Translations under genes and position numbers: made by a program
Shown: one piece after another, positions 17,401 through 25,028 of the stretch
How positions within the stretch are numbered: the first letter of the stretch is position 1
How the letters are laid out: every line of letters begins with the position of its first letter
From: Thermoplasmata archaeon
GTDB lineage: Archaea > Thermoplasmatota > Thermoplasmata > GCA-020350865
Length of the DNA: 64,000 nt
Assembly (NCBI GenBank): GCA_020348445.1
Contig: CP070751.1
Coordinates: 767,216-831,215 of the forward strand
Direction of reading: 5' to 3'
The notes under the pieces: model-generated
The model's database searches: none
The model's input: only the letters and a program-made list of their open reading frames with translations
Told to the model about the DNA's origin: nothing

Positions 17401-19135
17401 TCTTTCCCTGTATATGCTGGGAACTCCAACCCGCCATGTCGAGTAAATCGCCGGTGTTTTTGTAAAGATAGATGTTGTCACCAGAGGATTCTAAAGCATC
17501 AAAGAAGGTTGTGTTCATTTCATATGTAAGATAGAAATATGGTTCGCTTGACATTAGCACTATGCCATCTGGAATTATGTATACAGTATCGCCGACGATC
17601 TTATATCCAGAGATGTCGAGTGATCCTCCTTTGAGATAGAGCTCAACAAAACCCTCAACCTGTGTATTGGGATTGAACATGATCTCGTTTAATATCAATA
17701 TCGAGCTCGAGTTTATAAACCGGACATTGTTTTTATTACCCCAAGTTGGACCAGATGAGGCGTTTCTAAGCCAATCGTCCGAGTAACATATCAAATTATC
17801 ATCAAATCGCCTTGCCACTGATTCGCCCTTCAAAGGATCAGGCGCAGTTCCTTCCTGCCCGAATGCAATCTCATCCACTAAGGCACCGTCTTTGTATAAA
17901 CCAATTGTATCCCCTTCCTTACCTATAGTTCCCCCTGTTACACTGAAAATTCCATATTCGTAAGTAGGAATCGGATCTTTGTTCCATGATCCTGTTAACC
18001 ATGAAGAACCGCCATCCACTGTGAAGCTAAAAGTAGCAACATTTGTGGGTTCAAGTCCATCATTATATACCTCGATTTGCGGTAAAGATGAGTCTGAATC
18101 TGAAAACTCAGTGATACGGTAACCATTTGCAGCTGTTTTATAGTAATATCGCGCATCCTTTATTGCAGTGATCATTTCATCGTAGGTACTGTTTATTGCT
18201 ATCACCAAAGTAAAGGTCCAAGATGATCCGATAGGTATCGTAACACTGTTCCATCCTATAGTTGAAGTTCGATTTCCTGGTGAGCCTCCCTCGACGCTGT
18301 TGGGAGCACGAATTCTGTCGTACAACCATGTCTCGTTTTCCCAATATGTCTTGTATTCATTATAATCAGCAGGGTGATAATCCCTTGAAAAGTAATGTGT
18401 GATGGGATCCGATGCTATGGCTGAGCCAAATCCTAGGCAAGTTCCCGTGCCACCGTCATCCTGAGCCCAGTAGACATTCTCAGTTGTGTTGAAACCGTCG
18501 GTGTCATCTCCTGAGTCCCCGCCCAAACCATATCCCGCCCCCTCTTGGGAGATGTCCACCTCCAAACCAAGGCAAAAATCGGTAATATCAGCAACAGGAC
18601 TTTTTATGTTGATCACCCTCCATTGAAGTATCGCCCAGTCCTTATCCTTGACAGTCCATGCTGATTGATTGATTAGAATGTCGTTGGCATCCTGGCTCGT
18701 CCCTATATTTTTGAATGTAGCTATGCTTTTTTGGGAGTTTCCATCATCTATGATGGTGTCAATTGGAGAAATAATCCCAAAGTCATCTTGACCCCAGTAA
18801 TCATTTGAAGCGAGGGCATAACAATCAGCGATATCAATTGATCCGGAGGTATGATCGTAATTGGCCTGATCAACAACCAATCCAATATACCCCCAACCGC
18901 CGTTACCAACGGTATGTAAGTTACCTCCACTGGGCCATTGTAGGGGTCGTAGGATCCTTCCAAAATCTGATAGCATATTGACCTTGAGTTCTCCTACATC
19001 ATGGTTCACGGTTGTAGCTTGGGCACTGGGTAAATATGTATATGCATCGATAATAAGCATACTAAAAATTAGGATTACGAGGGTTGTTAAAGAGAAAAAT
19101 CTCTTGTATTTACATTTCTTTTTTCTCCTAAACAT
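14456..19135 (-). CDS. Giant secreted surface protein with lamin-tail, split PKD and FN3-like domains
   Basis: About 1559 aa from the ATG at 19135, chosen because GAGGAGGG sits just before it; an in-frame ATG 33 bases upstream is less well placed. The N-terminus MFRRKKK plus a hydrophobic stretch (FFSLTTLVILIFSMLIIDA) is a signal peptide. Lamin-tail-like segments are near 370-470 and 480-570 (ILNEIMFNPN). A PKD domain begins near 725 (DAGEDQVVFEGDEVQFIG), is interrupted by about 240 residues of a ThuA/amidotransferase-like fold, and resumes at SYSWDLDANVDSNGDG. A second PKD, an FN3-like module, and a module that recurs in variant form at the C-terminus (TFSLPLEPLETVSAT and TIGIPLKLNDNQTAD) follow. 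No C-terminal anchor is seen. Likely an S-layer-associated or secreted protein of unknown function. Confidence 0.85.
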   Translation of the reverse strand: MFRRKKKCKYKRFFSLTTLVILIFSMLIIDAYTYLPSAQATTVNHDVGELKVNMLSDFGRILRPLQWPSGGNLHTVGNGGWGYIGLVVDQANYDHTSGSIDIADCYALASNDYWGQDDFGIISPIDTIIDDGNSQKSIATFKNIGTSQDANDILINQSAWTVKDKDWAILQWRVINIKSPVADITDFCLGLEVDISQEGAGYGLGGDSGDDTDGFNTTENVYWAQDDGGTGTCLGFGSAIASDPITHYFSRDYHPADYNEYKTYWENETWLYDRIRAPNSVEGGSPGNRTSTIGWNSVTIPIGSSWTFTLVIAINSTYDEMITAIKDARYYYKTAANGYRITEFSDSDSSLPQIEVYNDGLEPTNVATFSFTVDGGSSWLTGSWNKDPIPTYEYGIFSVTGGTIGKEGDTIGLYKDGALVDEIAFGQEGTAPDPLKGESVARRFDDNLICYSDDWLRNASSGPTWGNKNNVRFINSSSILILNEIMFNPNTQVEGFVELYLKGGSLDISGYKIVGDTVYIIPDGIVLMSSEPYFYLTYEMNTTFFDALESSGDNIYLYKNTGDLLDMAGWSSQHIQGKTMSRVPNGNGTSDGFDDTTSIKAGWFFDCTPTVEIVTLSARGIIKYGSLGDTKYFNLTITNRQTVDDAVLLFNSTLNGYDVVILDETRTFEITKIYTPSGSSVYIWIAITIPSSIPYIEWDNITITISSENITCAKNGVALQVWVIRPVADAGEDQVVFEGDEVQFIGRGSSGIINVLHVSVGQHDELQMMIDYTGSTDNFSVTQVGLFGFNTGTPNDLSSYDAIVFGLNNGFEMNSVPIARTKELEEYVFNGGGIVWTHDSLEYTWDYGPNIEVPAGVDCDLNSTSVVGLDIPNAEIIMDHEILHNLFEIGNVGDLIPKTPYPPPWFHYTHTDQSYVTTADIVIEHDTLPLPGLINFYLTTEEYGQGRVALDVIGHTVASEDGTFLGLPSLKECQILVNAVYWVAKGEKKPIITSYSWDLDANVDSNGDGNNTNDTDATGPTPTHVYGDDGIYTVTLTVTDGKGLSDADTMQVTVNNLAPTIEPFGPFNVEEGFPFSFVANATDSGSDDLTFTWSWGDGTTNTTTIHYNDGIGPDPYPSPWGDSPFNTSDLVQHIYDTEGVYTINLTVEDDDGGATVYKTNVTVIGIAPPTLYINVSQDKRDVILYWDLPSTLGIDHYLIYRSTSQIDFDFSTPWINTSRDNESGEPGPIPLRTMWNDTNAALFGNDNYEEQYYYTMKAVNIFGKTSTTSRTVGKWTKSFPQGVSTFSLPLEPLETVSATADLFLKGMNAIYIKWMNPTSHIWMRHGAGVTNDTQMKLGECYEVLFNIETVYTFTGMPGAMISHKDSKGFQGFDSYTEAKGLKVIVKSNGDVNLSWQKPVSMTDGWYEVYFSYKRDGFFKTIDEDYFLACPIINYGTNTTTITGIGAHIAGTRLYYLVVPFNASGIRGSSTYSVGIWTEEYLSGYDTIGIPLKLNDNQTADWYCDNIPFTVGINYHNDSKQRWYWHSTIMPAGAFDTTLKMTDGYQISTTSITKFIFIGV

Positions 19136-19220
19136 GTATTTCCCTCCTCTCATTAACGGGATGCACACGAGCCTGAAATAGTATTTTGCTAATCAAATAT
19201 ATTAATAGCAATTTTTCGAC

Positions 19221-19241
19221 TATTTCCTCTCAAAGGAAATA
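19221..19241. promoter_or_regulatory. Perfect 8-bp inverted repeat beside a TATA box (operator-like)
   Basis: TATTTCCT, five bases, AGGAAATA. It abuts TATATATAAAA in the divergent region between the giant surface protein gene and the acyltransferase gene. The position beside a TATA element fits a regulator binding site; no regulator is identified. Confidence 0.45.
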
Positions 19242-19351
19242 TATATAAAACAGGTATAAATCCTTTTTGTTGTAATAATTGATATTTTGCTTGATCTGAA
19301 TTGAATGAAAATCCAGAGTTTTTAAACAGAATTTGTATATGAAAATATTAA

Positions 19352-19366
19352 ATTTAAATACTAAAA
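19352..19366 (+). promoter_or_regulatory. Possible TATA region of the acyltransferase gene
   Basis: AAATTTAAATACTAA-type sequence lies about 40-50 bases upstream of the ATG at 19405. It is A/T-rich and only weakly diagnostic. Confidence 0.3.
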
Positions 19367-19376
19367 GATGAATCAG

Positions 19377-19388
19377 GCACTATAGTGC
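19377..19388. promoter_or_regulatory. 12-bp perfect palindrome before the acyltransferase start
   Basis: GCACTATAGTGC is a perfect palindrome 16 bases before the ATG at 19405 and just after the candidate TATA region, so it would sit at or near the transcription start. This fits an operator or a very short hairpin. Confidence 0.4.
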
Positions 19389-19404
19389 TTTACAGGGGAT
19401 CGCC

Positions 19405-20205
19405 ATGGCCCTTTTCAAATTCGACCTGTTCGATGATCAATACCTCATTAAGGGATTCAAAGGTGAGCACCACTTCGAAGAGGTTCAAATAACTCCCAAG
19501 GACAAGCGGCTCCTACGAATTATTAAGATTTGCTTGGGAATATACAGCGCCTTTATCCGTTTCCGCATTAGAATGGCCCCAAATCGCATGGAGCGCGCCT
19601 GTCGCACCTATTCCCGTGGACCGCGAGGATTTCTGTTGCGCGCAATTTATTATAAGACTAAACTGAGACATTTGGGGCAGAACACTCTAATCGACACAGA
19701 CGTGAAAATCTGGAATCCGCAGAATGTCAGTATAGGAAGTTACAGCCATATAGATCTGGGTGCCGTGATCGAAGGGGGACCTCTGGGAAAGGGTAGAGTG
19801 GATATTGGGAACCATACACACATTGCTGCCAATAGCTTGCTCTCAGGTCGCGGGGGGTTATATATCGGAGACAACGTGGCAGTCGCTGCTGGTTGCCGGA
19901 TTTTCACAGCTTCTAACTTTCATACCGATCCTGATGGACGGTACTGCTACATGTCCGCTGTTTCGAAGCAGGAGCATCAGTATGTCGTGGAAAAGCCAAT
20001 ACATATAAAAAAAGAGGTGTTAATAGGGGCTAACTCAGTCATCCTTCCCGATATAACCGTTGGTGAGGGGTCAGTTGTTGGGGCCCTTTCCCTTGTCACG
20101 CAGGATATTCCTCCATACTCAATCGCCATGGGGTATCCGGCAAGAGTCATCATGAAACGGCCCAAAGGAGAACTGCGCTCCGTCAAAAAAACCTCAAAGA
20201 AGTGA
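19405..20205 (+). CDS. Left-handed beta-helix (hexapeptide) acyltransferase
   Basis: A 266-aa protein. About 90 N-terminal residues form a basic, partly hydrophobic region; from about 95 the sequence shows hexapeptide-repeat turns (TDVKIWNPQNVSIGSYSHID, VDIGNHTHIAANSLLS, LYIGDNVAVAAGCRI, VLIGANSVILPDITVGEGSV) and the closing YSIAMGYPARVIMKR of the sugar O-/N-acyltransferase group. NFHTDPDG holds a candidate catalytic His. Enzymes of this fold move acetyl or longer acyl groups from CoA or ACP onto sugars. It lies just upstream of holo-ACP synthase and ACP genes, so an ACP-bound donor is plausible (inference). Its codons look more G+C-rich than the genes that follow. Confidence 0.87.
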   Translation: MALFKFDLFDDQYLIKGFKGEHHFEEVQITPKDKRLLRIIKICLGIYSAFIRFRIRMAPNRMERACRTYSRGPRGFLLRAIYYKTKLRHLGQNTLIDTDVKIWNPQNVSIGSYSHIDLGAVIEGGPLGKGRVDIGNHTHIAANSLLSGRGGLYIGDNVAVAAGCRIFTASNFHTDPDGRYCYMSAVSKQEHQYVVEKPIHIKKEVLIGANSVILPDITVGEGSVVGALSLVTQDIPPYSIAMGYPARVIMKRPKGELRSVKKTSKK

Positions 20206-20249
20206 TAAAATAAATCAAAGTCCAAATAGAAATATGATCTGTGATTCTA

Positions 20250-20600
20250 ATGGAAATCGGCGTTGATTGTGTTAATATTGATAGATTTGAAAAAGAAAAC
20301 CTGTCTAGTGAAGCCCTATTGAAGAAGATATTCACAGAAAAGGAAATACTATATTGCGAAAAAAAGACAAAATCTTCTCAGCATTATGCAGTGAGATTCG
20401 CAGGAAAAGAGGCGGTAATGAAGGCTCTTAATCAATATAATATCAAAATCCCCACGAACAAAATAGAGATACTTAACAATGAAAAGGGAATTCCATATGT
20501 CAGAATTCTCGATAATAATTTGAATGATTTAGATGTTAAAATAAGTCTAAGCCATTCCAAGGATATCGCAATTGCCATGGCCATTATATACAAGAAATAA
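20250..20600 (+). CDS. acpS: Holo-ACP synthase (4'-phosphopantetheinyl transferase, AcpS type)
   Basis: Transfers phosphopantetheine from CoA to the serine of an acyl carrier protein. From the ATG at 20250 the product is 116 aa; a GTG three codons upstream is the alternative, but GTGAT sits well as a ribosome-binding site for the ATG. AcpS signatures are clear: MEIGVDCVNIDRF with the metal-binding Asp, IFTEKEILYCEKK, and RFAGKEAVMKAL with the second metal-binding Glu and catalytic Lys. The partner is almost certainly the ACP encoded 250 bases downstream. AcpS and ACP are uncommon in archaea, which suggests the pair moved in together from bacteria (inference). Confidence 0.92.
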   Translation: MEIGVDCVNIDRFEKENLSSEALLKKIFTEKEILYCEKKTKSSQHYAVRFAGKEAVMKALNQYNIKIPTNKIEILNNEKGIPYVRILDNNLNDLDVKISLSHSKDIAIAMAIIYKK

Positions 20601-20639
20601 AAGGTGCTTGATGGTCCAGATTTATATTCAACTTTTTAA

Positions 20640-20649
20640 GAACATGTTC
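20640..20649. promoter_or_regulatory. 10-bp palindrome in the acpS-ACP gap
   Basis: GAACATGTTC is a perfect palindrome 40 bases after the acpS stop, in the 249-base noncoding gap before the ACP gene. It may be chance in A/T-rich DNA or a regulator site. Confidence 0.2.
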
Positions 20650-20768
20650 AAGCTCTTTAATCTTTATTGATATTTGGTTTCCCACTTAATCTGTTAAAAT
20701 ACAGCTGAATATGCCGATAATTCCATTAAATACGATATTTTTATAATATTGCTATTGTTGGTAATCGT

Positions 20769-20779
20769 TAATATAAAAT
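20769..20779 (+). promoter_or_regulatory. TATA box of the ACP-LuxE-LuxC operon
   Basis: TAATATAAAAT about 75 bases before the ACP ATG would start a transcript with a leader near 45-50 bases. The gap before it suggests that ACP begins a separate transcript from acpS. Confidence 0.4.
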
Positions 20780-20849
20780 ATAAGTAATCAATATATCATC
20801 CTCTCAAATGAAGATATGATATTTAACAATGTGGGCGGAGTCGATAACC

Positions 20850-21098
20850 ATGGAAAATCAAATGAACAGAATTAAAGAAATATTCTGCGAAATAGTAGGA
20901 GTCGATGAATCAGAAGTTGATGATAACACATCTTATCAATCGCTTGAGCCTTGGGATTCTCTGAAACATCTGGCAATTGTATCTAGATTGGAAGAAGAAT
21001 TTGATATCGACATTGAGATGGATGATATCATTGCTATGGAGACTTTCAAAAAAATTAAGGAATTGGTGGGAAAATATCTGGATAAAGAGGGCGATTAA
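20850..21098 (+). CDS. Acyl carrier protein
   Basis: A small acidic helical carrier, 82 aa from the ATG at 20850 (an in-frame ATG seven codons upstream is less likely). The phosphopantetheine site is Ser37 in LEPWDSLKHL, and the helix layout IFCEIVGVDESEVDD...EEFDIDIEMDDIIAMETF is typical of ACP. It carries acyl chains as thioesters after activation by the AcpS encoded upstream. Its stop overlaps the start of the ligase gene (TAATG), so ligase and carrier are made together. Similarity is to stand-alone ACPs of bacterial polysaccharide and polyketide loci rather than to anything in the archaeal lipid pathway. Confidence 0.92.
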   Translation: MENQMNRIKEIFCEIVGVDESEVDDNTSYQSLEPWDSLKHLAIVSRLEEEFDIDIEMDDIIAMETFKKIKELVGKYLDKEGD

Positions 21099-22600
21099 TG
21101 AACGTTGTGGATTACTTCTTAGAAAACAGTCAAAAACTCGATAAGATGTGTGTTGCTGGCACAAAAGAAACTATTACCTACAAAGAATTGTGGGAGAGGG
21201 TCAATTACCTTGCTTCATATATCCACGATAAATTTGGTCGCGAAAAGGAGATACTTCTTTTGTCTGATAATAACCTTTTTTTCATATTAAGTTACCTGGC
21301 CATTATGAAAAGTGGAAATATCGTTGTCTTGGTTGAGAGTAGAATAACTGAGAAGCAACTGGTAAGTATCATAAAAAGGTGTTCATTGAGTGCTATTTTC
21401 ACTCAGGAGATATACAAAAAGAAAGTGGCTGCCTACGAAAATGTATTTACAGAGACATTATTAGAATCGTTACCAGAAAAAGGCCATGATATAGAATCAG
21501 AGATTAAAGATGATGATATAGCGGTGATCATTTTTACCTCAGGAAGCACGGGAGAGAAAAAAGGAGTCATATTAACCCATAAAAACATCAGGGCCAACAC
21601 CGAATCGATAATCGAATATCAGGAACTTACTGATAAAGACAGGATCGAGGTGGCACTTCCCTTCTTCTACTGTTTCGGTGCCTCCCTTCTTCATACACAT
21701 CTTAGGGTTGGAGGCAGCATGGTTTTAAATAAAAGTATCTTTTTGGGTTCTGTTATCAAAGAAATCAATGAATACAAGTGTACTGGATTTGCAGGAGTGC
21801 CAGCCACATATCAAATCCTTATCAGCAGAGCAAATTTTTTAGAGCAGAAGTTACCAAGCATCAGATATTTTGCCCAGGCGGGAGGTAAGCTTCCCAATAA
21901 GTTCATTGCCATGATAACCGAGGCTTTTTCTGATAAATCCTTTTTCGTCATGTATGGTGCAACTGAGGCCACAGCCCGATTGTCCTACCTTGAACCGCAT
22001 CTTGTCAAGAAAAAGTTGGGTTCCATAGGCAAGGGGATACCAGGAGTAACACTAGAGGTCCTCAACGAAAATGATGTCCAAATAAAACCTGGCGAAGTGG
22101 GAGAGATAACAGCCATTGGTGAGAATATAATGAAGGGATATTATAAGGATACAGAAGAGACAAATAGGATCCTCAAAAACAGGAGATATTATACTGGGGA
22201 TTTGGCAACAGTAGATGATGATGGTTTTATTTATGTTGTAGGACGATCAAAAAATATTATCAAATCTGCTGGTTACAGAATATCCCCCAATGAGATCGAG
22301 GATGTTATTCTCGAATTAGAGGGCGTGTCCGCTTGTGTCGTATTGGGCCTGCCTGATGAAATTATGGGTGAAGCCGTGGTGGCAGTGGTGGAGACAAAAG
22401 AGCCTAATGAAAAATTTAAGGATGAGATAATATCTGAATGCAATCGTATACTACCTTCATATAAAGTTCCGAAAAATATAGTGTTTATCAAGAACATGCC
22501 CCTAAATTCATCCAGGAAAATAGATAGGTTCCAGATAAAAGAGATGATGATGTCGGTCTATAAGAATGGAGAAATTCCCCTGGAGTTGAAAGTGAAATGA
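21098..22600 (+). CDS. AMP-forming acyl-CoA/acyl-ACP synthetase (adenylating ligase)
   Basis: ANL-superfamily enzyme, 500 aa, that adenylates a carboxylic acid and passes it to a thiol. The phosphate loop IIFTSGSTGEKKGVILTHKN sits near 145-165; MYGATEATARLSYLEP contains the A5 motif; YYTGDLATVDDDGFIYVVGR holds the A7 Asp and the hinge; the catalytic Lys is in NSSRKIDR near the C-terminus. Because it is coupled to the ACP gene upstream (TAATG) and overlaps the LuxE-like gene downstream by four bases, the most likely acceptor is the ACP pantetheine rather than CoA (inference). Acid chain length cannot be read from sequence. Confidence 0.93.
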   Translation: MNVVDYFLENSQKLDKMCVAGTKETITYKELWERVNYLASYIHDKFGREKEILLLSDNNLFFILSYLAIMKSGNIVVLVESRITEKQLVSIIKRCSLSAIFTQEIYKKKVAAYENVFTETLLESLPEKGHDIESEIKDDDIAVIIFTSGSTGEKKGVILTHKNIRANTESIIEYQELTDKDRIEVALPFFYCFGASLLHTHLRVGGSMVLNKSIFLGSVIKEINEYKCTGFAGVPATYQILISRANFLEQKLPSIRYFAQAGGKLPNKFIAMITEAFSDKSFFVMYGATEATARLSYLEPHLVKKKLGSIGKGIPGVTLEVLNENDVQIKPGEVGEITAIGENIMKGYYKDTEETNRILKNRRYYTGDLATVDDDGFIYVVGRSKNIIKSAGYRISPNEIEDVILELEGVSACVVLGLPDEIMGEAVVAVVETKEPNEKFKDEIISECNRILPSYKVPKNIVFIKNMPLNSSRKIDRFQIKEMMMSVYKNGEIPLELKVK

Positions 22601-23724
22601 CTCAAGAGGGCAACTTAGACAATAATCCCGATATATCCTTGGAAGACCTGATAAAGCTGAAGCAATATTCGCTAACTGACGATGAAAAAAACAAAATACT
22701 GTTAAAAATCATAAAGAAACAGCTAGTTCATGCAAAAAACAACAATAGACATATAAGTAATTTTTTTGAAAAACAGAATATCGATATTGGCAGTATAACC
22801 AGTATAGATGATGTGCCGCCATTACCTATCCAGATGTTTAAATATTTTGATTTGGCAACCTGCCCAAAAGATCAAATAGTCAAAATACTAAAATCCAGTG
22901 GAACAACAACAAATCTTCCAAGCAAGGTTCCCCTAAATAAAAATACCACCCTCAATCAGGTTAAAGCCCTTAACTCCATACTGTCCGATTATATTGGGAA
23001 AAAGAGGAGGATATTTCTGGTAATAGACCATGAAGGGATAAATGATCCAACTCTAGAGCTCTCTGCAAGAACAGCAGGAGTGAGGGGCTTGAGTATTTAT
23101 TCTAAAAAGATACACTATCTATTAAAAGAAGAAAACGGTAAATTGATATTGAATCTCCCCGTGATAAACGAGCTTCTAGATGGTTATGAAGATGAGGAGG
23201 TGTACGTTTTTGGTTTTACCTATATAATCTGGTCCACTTTTTATGAGCAAATAATCAAGAAGAATATCAGATTTAAGTTTAAGGATGTGAAGATATTTCA
23301 CAGCGGTGGATGGAAAAAATTGGTAGAGCAACAGGTGTCAAAGGAATTCTTTTCCAAAGAGATTGCCAAAATATTTGGTACAGATATGAAAAATGTATAC
23401 GATTTCTATGGGATGGCCGAGCAAAATGGTATCATATTTGTTGATTGTGAATATGCAAATAAACACATTCCAAATTTCTCGCAGGTAATAGTAAGAGATA
23501 TTCAAACCCTCAAACCATGTAAAATAAATGAACCCGGTATAATCGAGGTAATGAGTATTTTATCAGATAGCTACTACAGTCAAGCAATATTGACTGAAGA
23601 TATCGGATATCTTATCGGGATCGACGATTGCGCATGTGGCAGAAAGGGAAGGTATTTCAGATTTAAATCAAGGGTGGAAAGAGCTGAGATCAGGGGTTGT
23701 GGCGACACTTTCAGGGAGAAGTAA
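22597..23724 (+). CDS. LuxE-like acyl-protein synthetase
   Basis: A 375-aa member of the LuxE family, distant relatives of adenylating ligases. In bioluminescent bacteria LuxE activates a fatty acid as acyl-AMP, holds it on a C-terminal cysteine and hands it to LuxC for reduction. Seen here: the nucleotide-binding KILKSSGTTTNLPSKVPL, YDFYGMAEQNGIIFVDC, and the C-terminal EIRGCGDTF with Cys368 in the position of the acyl-accepting cysteine. It overlaps the ligase gene by four bases (ATGA) and is followed one base later by the LuxC-like gene. No luciferase genes are present, so the product is an acyl intermediate or aldehyde used for another purpose. Confidence 0.88.
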   Translation: MTQEGNLDNNPDISLEDLIKLKQYSLTDDEKNKILLKIIKKQLVHAKNNNRHISNFFEKQNIDIGSITSIDDVPPLPIQMFKYFDLATCPKDQIVKILKSSGTTTNLPSKVPLNKNTTLNQVKALNSILSDYIGKKRRIFLVIDHEGINDPTLELSARTAGVRGLSIYSKKIHYLLKEENGKLILNLPVINELLDGYEDEEVYVFGFTYIIWSTFYEQIIKKNIRFKFKDVKIFHSGGWKKLVEQQVSKEFFSKEIAKIFGTDMKNVYDFYGMAEQNGIIFVDCEYANKHIPNFSQVIVRDIQTLKPCKINEPGIIEVMSILSDSYYSQAILTEDIGYLIGIDDCACGRKGRYFRFKSRVERAEIRGCGDTFREK

Positions 23725-23725
23725 T

Positions 23726-25027
23726 ATGATAAAATGCTATCTTCTAGATGGAAAATTCCAGGAAAATACATATGATGATTTTACCACGATTTCAGAGAGT
23801 GTGAATGCAAACAGAAAAAAAATATATCATCTCAAACTCGACGTAATAATAGAGCTCTTAACAAAATTAGGAAGGAAAATAATTACAGATGGAACCATCA
23901 ACACCGTGGAGGGAGTCGGCTACATTACCCTTTGGCTGAGAAAAGATAATTTAAAGAAGATATGCAGATTAAACTATTTGGACCAGACATATTATGAAGA
24001 TTTCAAAGAGACGGAAAGTAAATTTGAATTGTGTGCCCAACCAAGAGGGATTGTGTGTCACTGGGTGGCAAGTAACGTGCCCACATTATCCTTCTTCTCA
24101 TTGATACAATCTATATTATCAAAAAATGGCAGCATCGTTAAGGCTCCAGAGGAAAATATCGATATAATTTTGACCATATTAAAACACCTCAACGAGATAG
24201 AGGTCGAACATGACGGGATGACTTATTCTGGAAAAGATATTGTAAGTTCTGTTTCCATAGTATCTTTTGATGGGGGGAACTTCACTGACAGCAAAAACTT
24301 CTCCCAAGTTGCAGATTGTAAGATCATCTGGGGAGGGGCTGAGGCGATTTCGAGTGTTACGGCATTACCTCAAAAAGAGCACTGTGAAATAATATCCTTT
24401 GGACCCAAATATTCATTTGGAGTTTTTGACAGGGAATTTATCGAAAGCAATTACTTTGAAAAGGCGCTGGCAAATACTGCTACAGATATTGCTATATTTA
24501 ACCAGATGGCCTGCTCTTCTCCCCAGGTTCTGTTCTTTGAAAAAAGTAGATATTCAATCCAAGAAATTGCCCAGAAAATGAAATCCTATTTTGAAGAACT
24601 TCCAGAAAAATATCTCAAACAGTACATACCTCAGGGGACAGCCTCAAATATTATCAACATCAGAGGCATGTACCTATTGGAAGATGATAAAGGGATCCTT
24701 AAATCTGATGATCTTAGTTGGACTATTTTGATTGATAGCGAACTCAGACTCGAAGAGCCTGTTCAGGGAAAGTGTATTTTTATTAAAGAGATTGACGATA
24801 TTGATGATGTTCTGGACCTGATCACACGCAAAATCCAGGCCATGACAGTATGTATTATAAATCCCGATAAGAGAAGAGAGTTTGCTAAAAATGCCACATA
24901 TAGAGGAGTTGATAGGATAGTCGTCCCAGGTAAGATCCATGATTTTGATCTGCCGTGGGATGGGATCTTGCCATTAAACAGGTTGGTAAGATGGGTTATA
25001 TTAAAGAATGGAATAGGAAGTGAATAA
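23726..25027 (+). CDS. LuxC-like acyl (thioester) reductase
   Basis: Member of the LuxC/acyl-CoA reductase family (aldehyde-dehydrogenase-like fold), 433 aa. It would reduce an enzyme- or carrier-bound acyl group to an aldehyde with NAD(P)H. The catalytic thiol is Cys263 in FNQMACSSPQVLFFE, the family's conserved block; GIVCHWVASNVPTLSFFSL and KIIWGGAEAIS fit the nucleotide-binding region. The ATG at 23726 was chosen because it follows GGGAGAAG and lies one base after the LuxE-like stop; an upstream in-frame ATG inside the LuxE gene is unlikely. It is followed directly by the FabG-like gene. LuxE and LuxC normally act as a complex. Confidence 0.88.
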   Translation: MIKCYLLDGKFQENTYDDFTTISESVNANRKKIYHLKLDVIIELLTKLGRKIITDGTINTVEGVGYITLWLRKDNLKKICRLNYLDQTYYEDFKETESKFELCAQPRGIVCHWVASNVPTLSFFSLIQSILSKNGSIVKAPEENIDIILTILKHLNEIEVEHDGMTYSGKDIVSSVSIVSFDGGNFTDSKNFSQVADCKIIWGGAEAISSVTALPQKEHCEIISFGPKYSFGVFDREFIESNYFEKALANTATDIAIFNQMACSSPQVLFFEKSRYSIQEIAQKMKSYFEELPEKYLKQYIPQGTASNIINIRGMYLLEDDKGILKSDDLSWTILIDSELRLEEPVQGKCIFIKEIDDIDDVLDLITRKIQAMTVCIINPDKRREFAKNATYRGVDRIVVPGKIHDFDLPWDGILPLNRLVRWVILKNGIGSE

Positions 25028-25028
25028 A

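Noticed and set aside
22597..25027. Bioluminescence (lux) operon
   Set aside because: LuxE- and LuxC-like genes are present, but no luxA, luxB or luxD is in the window and the genes are joined to ACP, ligase and FabG instead. The enzymes are reused for another acyl pathway.
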